Assembly (NCBI GenBank): GCA_029856615.1
Contig: JAHKLF010000073.1
Coordinates: 1-7,301 of the forward strand
Direction of reading: 5' to 3'
Source of the DNA: Candidatus Njordarchaeota archaeon
GTDB taxonomy: Archaea; Asgardarchaeota; Njordarchaeia; Njordarchaeales; Njordarchaeaceae
DNA: 7,301 nucleotides
This document shows positions 1 to 5,976 of the stretch, piece after piece. The first letter of the stretch is position 1; each line of letters begins with the position of its first letter. A model generated the notes under the pieces. It made no database searches and was not told where the DNA came from. It was given only the letters and a program-made list of their open reading frames with translations. A program made the position numbers and the translations under genes.

Positions 1-16
1 ATAAAGTATTTATAAC

Positions 17-727
17 TTATAATCTTCTGAGAGCTTCAACTTTTACAATATGACCGCGCTCTAGGTGAACAACTTTTGTTGCAACACGCCTTAACTGGTC
101 GGTTAGAGCGGTACTAGCCGTAGCTAATATGATAGTTTTCCCAAGTTTATGTATATCAACCAGGATATTCAGAACATTTTGAGCTGTTTGCTCGTCTAAT
201 TGTGCTACAGGCTCATCAGCAAAAATTACCTCAGGTTCATTGATAAGTGCTCGGGCTATAGCTACCCTCTGTTGTTCTCCACCCGACAACTCTTTCGGAT
301 ATCTGAACTTCTTTCCTATTAACTTAAGCTCGCTAAGAAGCTCTTCTGCTCGTGCGATAATTTCTCTTTCTGGTATTTCCCTAACCATTAATGGAACCAT
401 TACATTTTCTAATACTGTCAATTCGTCTATTAGATTAAAGAACTGGAAAATAAATCCCACTTTCTCATTTCTAAGCTTCGCTAGTTCTTCCTCAGATAAA
501 TCCTTAATATTTCGCTTGAATAGGATTATTTCGCCTTTTGTCGGCCTATCCATTCCCGCTAATAAATTTAGAACCGTAGTTTTGCCTGCTCCAGACGGAC
601 CTAGAAGTATAACAAATTCACCTTCTTTTACCACTATATCGAAGTTTTCTATGGCTTTTATTCTTCCTCGCTTTCCAGTATACTCCTTAGTTACATTATG
701 AGCTTCGATTATTACATCAGCTGACAT
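17..727 (-). CDS. ABC transporter ATP-binding protein, LolD/MacB type, with altered H-loop
   Basis: This is the ATP-hydrolysing subunit of a MacB/LolCDE-type ABC transporter and should act at the cytoplasmic face of the membrane with the permease encoded just upstream. Numbering from the MSADVI start (236 aa): Walker A GPSGAGKT 43-50, Q-loop Gln 95, signature LSGGEQQ 147-153, Walker B VIFADEP with catalytic Glu 172, D-loop AQLDEQ near 175-180. The switch motif, normally VTHD, reads ATAS, so the H-loop His is Ala (residue 204). The usual DEPTGNLD is DEPVAQLD. The ATG at 727 is chosen because GAGGTGAT lies four bases upstream; in-frame GTG (736) and ATG (733) fall inside that site and would add only 2-3 residues. 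The upstream permease stop overlaps the ribosome binding site, so the genes are probably translationally coupled. The ATPase family is certain; the substrate is unknown. Confidence 0.93.
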   Translation of the reverse strand: MSADVIIEAHNVTKEYTGKRGRIKAIENFDIVVKEGEFVILLGPSGAGKTTVLNLLAGMDRPTKGEIILFKRNIKDLSEEELAKLRNEKVGFIFQFFNLIDELTVLENVMVPLMVREIPEREIIARAEELLSELKLIGKKFRYPKELSGGEQQRVAIARALINEPEVIFADEPVAQLDEQTAQNVLNILVDIHKLGKTIILATASTALTDQLRRVATKVVHLERGHIVKVEALRRL

Positions 728-731
728 AAGC

Positions 732-739
732 ATCACCTC
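732..739 (-). promoter_or_regulatory. Shine-Dalgarno site GAGGTGAT overlapping the permease stop
   Basis: The eight bases GAGGTGAT match the GGAGGTGATC complement of the archaeal 16S rRNA 3' end. They start inside the TGA stop codon of the permease (738-740) and end four bases before the ATG at 727. This fixes the ATPase start and suggests coupled translation of the two transporter genes. Confidence 0.75.
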
Positions 740-1964
740 ACGCTCTTCTAAATGCTTCTAATGGTGGTACTTTAATTACTCCTCGTGAAGTTGATTTGAT
801 TCCTATTAGTAGAGGAACTACCAAATTTGCAATTAGAACGAATAGATATGGGAGAATATCCAGAGGCAATCTTTCTATGATGAGTGCATATAGGCCTCCT
901 ATAATCACTCCTATTAAAAATCCCGTTATTAACGTGCCGCTAAATTCCCCTACTACGAATGCTCTGAGATGACCAGCATCCCATCCTAGCGCCCGGAGAG
1001 TTGCAATATCTTTTCTTCTGAATCGTATGAGGATCCATGCATAAATTCCGGCTATGAATATTTCAAAGATTAATGATAAGATCAATGTAAAAACGCTACT
1101 CTGATAAACTCCTGGGGTTATCTCGTCTAGAAGTGCTCTTTCCAACGGACGTAATTTATCACCGGAGTTATCCACAACTTCTTTTATGTTCTCCCTATTC
1201 TTGAACATGTCCCCACCAAGTAGAGTGTATATAGCTGAACCCTTTGCAATGAGGATCACACGGAGAACGTATATCCTTGATGAGCTCTCAATAGGTCCTG
1301 ATATCCTGGCTATATTGACTGCGATATCACTAAATGTTTCCCAGTTAACAAAGATTATGTTATCAACTTGAAGTCCACCTGCAGTTTTTAATTCTGATAA
1401 ATCGCTTTCAACTACGCCAACGATTTTTACTGAGATTTCAGTCGTTCCGCTTGTGAATGTTAATACATCACCTACGCTCAGCTTTGTTGTCAATGGGAAT
1501 CCGTATTTCTCAAAAGATAGTGAGAAATCTGTTCCAATTAATGCTTCCCCTTTACTAGTTATGTATCGCCCCTCAATTATGGTAGTTGGTTTAAATTCGG
1601 TTACGACCCAGGGAAGCTCTAGGGATTGGTAAAGACCCCTATAATCTTTGACGCTAACAATCATTACTTGGTTATCCAGTAAAACTAAACCGTATACAAC
1701 ATAAATCCCGCTGAGGTATACTCTAGCATTCGTGTATATGTCGGATAATTTATTGTCTAATTTATCTGCTGTTAAAATTGTTGTTGGGTTAAGTACTACC
1801 CCCTTTAAGCGAATGAGGTCATTTGTTTCATACGAGTAAATCCTTGATGTTTGTAAGATTGTGGTCATTGTAGCGATTATGAATAAGAAGATAAATATTA
1901 TAGCTCTTCCACGAGCTCTTATCGCAATGCTAAAGCCTTTCGTGAAAACACGCTTAATAGGCAT
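738..1964 (-). CDS. ABC transporter permease, FtsX/MacB type
   Basis: This 408-residue membrane subunit has the classic MacB/LolC layout. TM1 lies at about 20-37. A large extracytoplasmic domain follows at about 40-285, including an EGRYIT...EALIGTDF...KLSVGDVL stretch (131-168) typical of the periplasmic core domain. TM2 is at about 290-313, TM3 at about 334-363 and TM4 at about 369-389. After TM2 comes the cytoplasmic coupling sequence RRKDIATLRALGW (317-329), the FtsX-family motif that contacts the ATPase. The C-terminal PPLEAFRRA matches the family's SPIEALR ending. With one permease gene, the working complex is probably a homodimer with two ATPases. Transporters of this type usually extrude lipids, peptides or drugs, or work mechanically on the envelope; no MacA-like partner is visible here. 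The ATG has only a weak GGTG upstream (at about 1972-1975). Confidence 0.9.
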   Translation of the reverse strand: MPIKRVFTKGFSIAIRARGRAIIFIFLFIIATMTTILQTSRIYSYETNDLIRLKGVVLNPTTILTADKLDNKLSDIYTNARVYLSGIYVVYGLVLLDNQVMIVSVKDYRGLYQSLELPWVVTEFKPTTIIEGRYITSKGEALIGTDFSLSFEKYGFPLTTKLSVGDVLTFTSGTTEISVKIVGVVESDLSELKTAGGLQVDNIIFVNWETFSDIAVNIARISGPIESSSRIYVLRVILIAKGSAIYTLLGGDMFKNRENIKEVVDNSGDKLRPLERALLDEITPGVYQSSVFTLILSLIFEIFIAGIYAWILIRFRRKDIATLRALGWDAGHLRAFVVGEFSGTLITGFLIGVIIGGLYALIIERLPLDILPYLFVLIANLVVPLLIGIKSTSRGVIKVPPLEAFRRA

Positions 1965-2018
1965 TAAAAAGCACCATAATATAGCTAATCAACCGCTATG
2001 TTAAAAGATGTTAATATT

Positions 2019-2028
2019 CTTATATTAA
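2019..2028 (-). promoter_or_regulatory. Possible TATA box for the ABC transporter operon
   Basis: TTAATATAAG on the minus strand lies in the 94-base gap between the DUF72 gene and the permease. Transcription starting about 25 bases downstream would give a leader of roughly 30 bases. The gap is AT-rich, so a chance match is quite possible. Confidence 0.3.
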
Positions 2029-2058
2029 TCTTCCTAAGAAATAAACTGGCAATATTAA

Positions 2059-2793
2059 TCATGAATTAATATTTCTCTCCTTAATAAGATCTATGAGTAA
2101 TTTACCTGTTGGTAGCATTCCATGATTATTGTTTAGAAACACATAAACTTCTCCCTCGTCAATAGTCCCTAGTATCTTATCTAGTAACTCATCCAACTCC
2201 TCCTTAGTATATAAATGTGAGTACCATTCGGTTCTCCCATGAAGTCTAAGGTAAATTCGACTAGAGCTTTTAAATATCTTTGACTCCAAACCAGGTGCAT
2301 CAACAGAGACAAATGTCAGCCCAAGCTTACTAATCCATTTTACCCATTTTTTGTTGAACCAATCGATGTGTCTGAATTCAATAGCTAGTTTTTCTCCTAA
2401 TTCTACTTGCTCTGCGAATGATTTTATTTTCATAATGTTTCTTGATGTCGGCCTAAAACTTGGTGGCATTTGAAATAAGTAGAATTCAATTAATCCTTTT
2501 TTCTCCATCGGCTCGAAGAGTCGCCTAAACTTTCTGAAAATATCTAAGGCTTTTTCGTGTAGCTTGAAGCGATGAGTTATCACTTGGTTAACCTTAATAC
2601 TCCACTTGAGTTTCACACCAAGTCGGCTCCAAGATTTAACTTGATTCGGGAAGGGAAATCGGTAAAAGGAAGCATTAAGCTCCACAGCATTAAAAGGTGT
2701 ATTTTCTAGGTACCATCTCAAGCTTTGTCCTTTATTCCAAAAATACAACCACCCACTAGTGCCGATGAAAAATTTGATATCTCGAATATGCAA
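2059..2793 (-). CDS. DUF72 (YecE-like) TIM-barrel protein
   Basis: This is a full-length DUF72 protein of 244 residues. The family is a soluble TIM-barrel fold whose reaction is not established. Family motifs appear in order: GTSGW (11-15), VELNASFYRFP (37-47), KVNQVITH (67-74), FQMPPSFRP (107-115), EFRHIDWF (139-146), YLRLHGR (181-187), and YVFLNNNHG (217-225), which corresponds to the usual FNNdhxG. The only suitable start nearby is TTG at 2793; there is no clear ribosome binding site and no in-frame ATG close by, so the start may be off by some residues. Translation may be leaderless or near-leaderless behind the TATA-like sequence at about 2829-2837. The gene lies 82 bases downstream of the phosphotransferase gene on the same strand and may share its transcript. 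No function beyond the family can be assigned. Confidence 0.88.
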   Translation of the reverse strand: MHIRDIKFFIGTSGWLYFWNKGQSLRWYLENTPFNAVELNASFYRFPFPNQVKSWSRLGVKLKWSIKVNQVITHRFKLHEKALDIFRKFRRLFEPMEKKGLIEFYLFQMPPSFRPTSRNIMKIKSFAEQVELGEKLAIEFRHIDWFNKKWVKWISKLGLTFVSVDAPGLESKIFKSSSRIYLRLHGRTEWYSHLYTKEELDELLDKILGTIDEGEVYVFLNNNHGMLPTGKLLIDLIKERNINS

Positions 2794-2828
2794 TATACTC
2801 GCCGGAGGAGAAGACCTAGAACTAATAA

Positions 2829-2837
2829 GTATAATAT
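2829..2837 (-). promoter_or_regulatory. Possible TATA box for the DUF72 gene
   Basis: ATATTATAC on the minus strand sits 36-44 bases upstream of the TTG start, inside a run of almost pure A/T (2821-2850). The spacing would put the transcription start about 10-15 bases before the start codon. The low complexity of this stretch weakens the call. Confidence 0.35.
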
Positions 2838-2875
2838 AATATATTATTACGAAAAATATAACTTGTTAAGATTAT

Positions 2876-3553
2876 TTACTGAGCATGAGCATTCATTGCC
2901 TCAGAATGAGAAGCCCTAGATGTGATTAATTGGATTTGTTTATAATGTTTAATAAGATCAAATAATTTGGTTATCACATAAAGATACGTAATTAGGGCAA
3001 TTATAAGTAATGTCTCGAAGTAAAAACCTAGAATTGATCCAACAAATATTATAAATAATCTCACATCGCGTGATGCAAATGAAGGGATTACTCCTATACG
3101 AGCAGCGTGTATTTTTAAATTTCTTTCAGATGCTGCATGCAGGTAGCTTACCATTAATGTACCGGAAATAGCAAATAATACAACGATGCTTGTTATCAAA
3201 TTTAGATTCGATTTAATAACAATATAAGCTAAACCACATATAATTGCAATATCCACTAGTCTGTCTAATAGAGCATCTATAAAACCTCCAAATGGGCTTT
3301 CTCTATTAGTAGCTCTGGCTAGTTCTCCATCAACGCCATCCAAAATTGATGATAATTGCACCAAAATACCAGCAATTAGTGTGAGTCCTAGAAAGTAAAA
3401 AGAAGCCGCAGTAATACCTACAAGAAAACTAATAACTGTCATCTGATTTGGCGTGATGGGGATATTATGTTCAACTATGAAGTGAGTTATAGGTAAGGAA
3501 AATCGTCTATTAATATATCTTGAGATAGGCCCATCTGTTCTTTTTCGTAACAT
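2876..3553 (-). CDS. CDP-alcohol phosphatidyltransferase, DIPP-synthase-like
   Basis: This 225-residue integral membrane enzyme transfers a phosphoalcohol group from a CDP-activated donor. The family signature D-x2-D-G-x2-A-R-x8-G-x3-D-x3-D is complete: D72, D75, G76, A79-R80, G89, D93 and D97. These aspartates bind the divalent metals and the CDP-alcohol. Hydrophobic segments lie at about 38-56, 57-71, 98-113, 118-137, 164-178 and 181-198, matching the usual six helices. The N-terminal DGPISRYINRRFSLPIT followed by ITPNQMTV resembles, from memory, the transferase domain of archaeal IPCT/DIPPS enzymes, which make the phosphorylated precursor of di-myo-inositol phosphate. Here the domain stands alone without the cytidylyltransferase half. 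Archaetidylinositol phosphate synthase or another archaeal phospholipid synthase is the alternative. The start is supported by GAGGG (3560-3564) six bases before the ATG. Family certain, substrate inferred. Confidence 0.88.
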   Translation of the reverse strand: MLRKRTDGPISRYINRRFSLPITHFIVEHNIPITPNQMTVISFLVGITAASFYFLGLTLIAGILVQLSSILDGVDGELARATNRESPFGGFIDALLDRLVDIAIICGLAYIVIKSNLNLITSIVVLFAISGTLMVSYLHAASERNLKIHAARIGVIPSFASRDVRLFIIFVGSILGFYFETLLIIALITYLYVITKLFDLIKHYKQIQLITSRASHSEAMNAHAQ

Positions 3554-3764
3554 ATTTATCCCTCTTCTGAGTATATTTTGGTATGCCCCTGACTATGCAA
3601 TATGGATAATCGTATAGAGGGTATATACAAGAAAGGAAAGGACGGTGTAGGATCTGAGGAGGCTAAATAACCCATGTGGGTAGTCATATACTCTATTTTC
3701 ATCTATTATGAGGGCCAAGATATTTAAGTATTATTGTATATAAGAGGCTGGAATTAAGCACGTA

Positions 3765-3780
3765 AATAAATACATTTATT
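3765..3780. repeat. AT-rich perfect inverted repeat AATAAAT-AC-ATTTATT
   Basis: Two 7-base arms are exact reverse complements separated by AC. The repeat lies about 110 bases upstream of the vapB1 start. It could be a regulator site or simply a product of A/T richness, since the arms contain no G or C. Confidence 0.35.
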
Positions 3781-3848
3781 CCATTGATAACTCTTAGCGG
3801 AGGATAATGATAGTTACGTTTCTATTATTTTATAGTTGTGTTACTATA

Positions 3849-3858
3849 TTTATATACT
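3849..3858 (+). promoter_or_regulatory. TATA box of the vapBC1 operon
   Basis: TTTATATACT is a good archaeal TATA box. A start of transcription about 25 bases downstream would fall near 3878-3882, just before the AGGTGG ribosome binding site and the ATG at 3892. The leader would therefore be very short. Confidence 0.5.
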
Positions 3859-3862
3859 ATCA

Positions 3863-3878
3863 TCATTATATCATTATA
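3863..3878 (+). repeat. Tandem 8-base repeat TCATTATA x2, candidate antitoxin operator
   Basis: TCATTATA occurs twice back to back (3863-3870 and 3871-3878), between the TATA box and the translation start of an antitoxin with a ribbon-helix-helix domain. RHH repressors bind short repeated half-sites, so this is a plausible autoregulatory site. The A/T-rich context makes it less than certain. Confidence 0.4.
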
Positions 3879-3891
3879 ATAGGTGGTATGT

Positions 3892-4215
3892 ATGACGGAT
3901 AAGGTCTTAATACAAGTACGGCTGCCCATTGCGCTGGTTAAAGAGCTAGATAGGCTTCTTAAAGAGGGATATTACCGAGACCGTACTGAGGCAATTGCAG
4001 ATGCTGTTAGAAGATTGATCGAGAGGTTTGCTAAAATAGATAGAATTAGGAGAATAGTGAGATTGTATTTAATGGGAAAGCTCTCGCAAGATGCGTCGAT
4101 TGATGAAATTGGTCATTTAGAAAATGTAAAGGACATAAGAAGGGCATTCATAAATATCTATGGAACTGATAATGTAGATGAAATTCTAGATAAAATAAGG
4201 AGGAGAAGACTTTGA
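3892..4215 (+). CDS. vapB: VapB-type antitoxin, ribbon-helix-helix (CopG) family
   Basis: This 107-residue protein has an N-terminal RHH DNA-binding domain: strand VLIQVRLP (5-12), a first helix to about 24, the turn GYYRDR (26-31) and a second helix TEAIADAVRRLIERF (32-46). Residues 50-107 are charged and predicted helical, and presumably embrace and neutralise the toxin. The ATG at 3892 is preferred because AGGTGG (3881-3886) lies five bases before it; a GTG at 3883 would lie inside that site. The stop overlaps the TTG start of the PIN toxin by four bases, the standard antitoxin-first arrangement. The protein should repress its own operon, perhaps through the tandem repeat at 3863-3878. It is unrelated in fold to the AbrB-type antitoxin of the second pair. 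Confidence 0.85.
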   Translation: MTDKVLIQVRLPIALVKELDRLLKEGYYRDRTEAIADAVRRLIERFAKIDRIRRIVRLYLMGKLSQDASIDEIGHLENVKDIRRAFINIYGTDNVDEILDKIRRRRL

Positions 4216-4676
4216 TATGCTTAGATACAGATATACTTGCAATTCACCATATATTTATATGGGATGATCGCTACGAGGTAAATGAAAAGGTATTACAAAG
4301 ATTAAAGAAAGAGAAAAAGTTATGTACAACAATACACAACATATTAGAACTATGTGGCTTATATGCTATTGCAGGGTTAGCTAAGAAGATAAATAGGATT
4401 TTAGAGATATATCTAAGTAGTAAAGAGATTAAGGTTATTTTTCCTGAGGAGGTTTTAGACTGGGGAGATTACGTCGCATTGGTACTTCAGTATATTAAAC
4501 GTGGTATACCCTACAGTGATTCTTTAATTGCACTAACTGTTGAGCAACATGACGTGGAGATCTTCTTAACATGGAATGTAAAACACTTTAAGGGAAAAAT
4601 AGAACCCGAAGTATTAACTCCCTCGGAATACATGACTAAGTATATGAATCATCGAACCGCTAAAAATGAAATTTGA
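4212..4676 (+). CDS. vapC: VapC-type toxin, PIN-domain ribonuclease
   Basis: This 154-residue PIN-domain protein is the likely toxin of the pair. PIN toxins are Mg2+-dependent endoribonucleases that cut tRNA, rRNA or other RNAs. Active-site acids are visible at D5 (with D7) in CLDTDIL, E46 in NILELCGL and D103 in YSDSLIALTV. The fourth position lies in FLTWNVKHF, where Asn122 replaces the usual Asp, a common variant. The C-terminal VLTPSEYM is typical of the family. The start is TTG at 4212: GGAGG at 4199-4203 is eight bases upstream, and no other in-frame start precedes the essential D5. TTG shares TGA with the antitoxin stop, so translation is probably coupled. Confidence 0.87.
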   Translation: MICLDTDILAIHHIFIWDDRYEVNEKVLQRLKKEKKLCTTIHNILELCGLYAIAGLAKKINRILEIYLSSKEIKVIFPEEVLDWGDYVALVLQYIKRGIPYSDSLIALTVEQHDVEIFLTWNVKHFKGKIEPEVLTPSEYMTKYMNHRTAKNEI

Positions 4677-4690
4677 ACCGGAATTCATAA

Positions 4691-4699
4691 ATTTAAATA
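4691..4699 (+). promoter_or_regulatory. TATA box of the alpha/beta hydrolase gene
   Basis: TTTAAATAA lies 25-33 bases before the TTG start at 4724, in the 47-base gap after vapC1. Initiation about 25 bases downstream would give an almost leaderless message, close to the G-rich ribosome binding site at 4712-4720. The hydrolase could also be read through from vapBC1. Confidence 0.4.
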
Positions 4700-4723
4700 A
4701 ACAATTATGAAGAGGGAGGGTTC

Positions 4724-5335
4724 TTGAAAGACCGGTATGTTATGGTTAGTAACATTCGAATCAGATGTAAAATAGCTAATGAGGGATCACCAAATAATGT
4801 TGTTTTTATGCATGGAATGGCCTTCAATGCAGATACTTGGGATGATTTAGGGACATTGGATTTAGTTGCTAAGGAGGGGTTTGGAGTATATGCTCTCGAT
4901 TTACCGGGATTCGGAAAATCTAGTGGAACAAGGCTGAAGAGAAAACAAGCGACAGAGTTCATAAGAACATTTCTAGATGAAATGATGCTTGAGAAATGCG
5001 TATTAGTTGGCCCCTCTATGGGGGGAGGTATTGCATTATCATACGCTGTAAAATATGGAGATAAATTAACGGGACTAGTATTAATTGCGCCAGCTGGGCT
5101 AGATGATCCAGAGATAATCAATAATCTTACTAAAATTAGCGTACCAGTACTAATTTTCTGGGGTGAAAATGACAAGATATTTCCAGTAGAAATGGGTAAA
5201 AATTTAGCGAAAAAATTGAGAAACTCAGAATTCGTCATATGTCCTAAAGCAAGACATCCTTGTTACCTGGATTGCCCCGAATTATTTCATGAAAAACTTA
5301 TTGCATTCGTGAAATCCGTATTTTCGGAAAGATAA
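4724..5335 (+). CDS. Alpha/beta hydrolase, ABHD14/CIB-like
   Basis: This 203-residue soluble alpha/beta-hydrolase-fold protein is compact, with no large lid. The oxyanion-hole region is FMHGMAF (28-34). The nucleophile elbow is GPSMGG (96-101) with Ser98. The acid is probably Asp150 in WGENDKIFP and the base His178 in ARHPCYLDCPE. The TWDDLGTLDLVAKEGF stretch (38-53), Pro before the nucleophile and HPCYLD around the His all resemble animal ABHD14/CIB proteins, one of which (ABHD14B) has been reported as a lysine deacetylase. That activity cannot be transferred here on similarity alone. The TTG start is supported by a GAGGGAGG run ending about four bases upstream; ATG at 4742 would lie too far from it. 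The gene follows vapC1 by 47 bases and converges with the next gene. Fold certain, substrate unknown. Confidence 0.85.
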   Translation: MKDRYVMVSNIRIRCKIANEGSPNNVVFMHGMAFNADTWDDLGTLDLVAKEGFGVYALDLPGFGKSSGTRLKRKQATEFIRTFLDEMMLEKCVLVGPSMGGGIALSYAVKYGDKLTGLVLIAPAGLDDPEIINNLTKISVPVLIFWGENDKIFPVEMGKNLAKKLRNSEFVICPKARHPCYLDCPELFHEKLIAFVKSVFSER

Positions 5336-5362
5336 TCGATGGTAACATGCAAAGTGGTTACT

Positions 5363-5788
5363 CTACGAATATAAAGTTTCGATGTTTTCTGTGGGACCCT
5401 CTATTATATAGCGGAAAACCTCCAGTATAGCATAGATTATTTTTTCTACTATTAAATTAACATGCATAATGATATCAAAATTTGATTCCATGGCTTTTTC
5501 ATTTATTTCAGAAGATTTAGCGATATTTGAATGATCTATTCTTGAAAGCATTTTGTCTAATGTAACCATTTGTTCTATATTCTCGTCAATGATCCGTTTA
5601 GTAATCCATAAAAATTGATCTCTTATTAAAATGTCAAAGGAAAGTAATTTTAGGAGCTTTGGATATTCCTCAGATAGTTTTTTAAAGAGCATCTCTATAA
5701 CAAATTCAACCGTTTTCATACTAACGAACTGTAATCCTTCAAAGCACTTGACGACTAAAATTGCTTTTATATTAGAGATAGAAGACAT
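5363..5788 (-). CDS. Hypothetical helical protein
   Basis: I do not recognise this 141-residue protein. It is rich in Ile, Leu, Lys and Glu and looks almost wholly alpha-helical, with amphipathic stretches at about 24-50 (MKTVEFVIEMLFKKLSEE onward), 55-85 and 105-130. It has no signal peptide, clear membrane span, zinc site or nucleotide-binding motif. A helical bundle or coiled-coil assembly is plausible. The ATG at 5788 is taken as the start; an in-frame GTG lies at 5797 and an internal Met at residue 24, and the ribosome binding site is weak (GTGGT). A TATA-like AAATTTAATATA stretch lies at about 5805-5817. Its stop faces the hydrolase stop across 27 bases. No frame on the opposite strand is a better candidate. 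It is probably real, but this is the least certain complete gene here. Confidence 0.6.
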   Translation of the reverse strand: MSSISNIKAILVVKCFEGLQFVSMKTVEFVIEMLFKKLSEEYPKLLKLLSFDILIRDQFLWITKRIIDENIEQMVTLDKMLSRIDHSNIAKSSEINEKAMESNFDIIMHVNLIVEKIIYAILEVFRYIIEGPTENIETLYS

Positions 5789-5976
5789 ACTTACCACTTT
5801 CCAACGTATATTAAATTTATTTAGATGTGTACTTTAAAAAAATATAAGGATATCTCAATTTTACCGGTACTATTATTCTGATGACGCGCACTTCAAATTC
5901 CTACTAATGCTCTCTATTCTACGCTTATTATTAGAGGATGGATAATTCATAATACATATTAGTGTGTTGCTATCTG

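Larger units (their letters stand above)
3554..3882. other. Intergenic region between divergent genes
   Basis: This roughly 330-base gap should hold promoters for the phosphotransferase (minus) and the first VapBC pair (plus). The part at about 3618-3665 is richer in G and less A/T-rich than the rest. Plus-strand TATA-like boxes occur at 3737-3744 (TATATAAG) and 3849-3858, and an AT palindrome at 3765-3780. Very short plus-strand frames (22 aa from 3602, 17 aa from 3674, 31 aa from 3807) are not convincing as genes. I see no tRNA, no C/D-box pair and no CRISPR-type repeat. Confidence 0.5.

Noticed and set aside
240..701. Plus-strand open frame of 153 codons opposite the ABC ATPase
   Set aside because: It lies entirely antisense to a gene with all ABC motifs, and its product is Ser/Leu-rich with no recognisable domain. 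It is a shadow frame.
2801..2815. GGAGGAG on the plus strand as a ribosome binding site
   Set aside because: No start codon with a meaningful frame follows at the right distance; it lies in the leader of the oppositely oriented DUF72 gene.
3602..3670. Small plus-strand frame of 22 codons (MDNRIEGIYKKG...)
   Set aside because: Very short, no ribosome binding site and no recognisable product, so no support beyond an open frame.
3858..3868. ATGATGA on the minus strand as the C box of a C/D guide RNA
   Set aside because: No CTGA D box follows at a suitable distance, and the match arises from the repeated TCATTATA/ATCATC context.
4705..5238. Minus-strand open frame of 177 codons opposite the hydrolase
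   Set aside because: The hydrolase on the plus strand has a full catalytic triad and family motifs; the antisense product is low-complexity Ser/Pro/Asn-rich.
5341..5361. GTAAC...GTTAC inverted repeat between the convergent stops at 5335 and 5363, possible bidirectional terminator
   Set aside because: Only five base pairs with a 10-base loop and no adjoining T-run; archaeal termination normally relies on T-rich tracts.
5876..5890. CTGATGA on the plus strand as a C box of a guide RNA in the gap 5838-5976
   Set aside because: The first base does not fit the consensus and no D box (CTGA) is found downstream.
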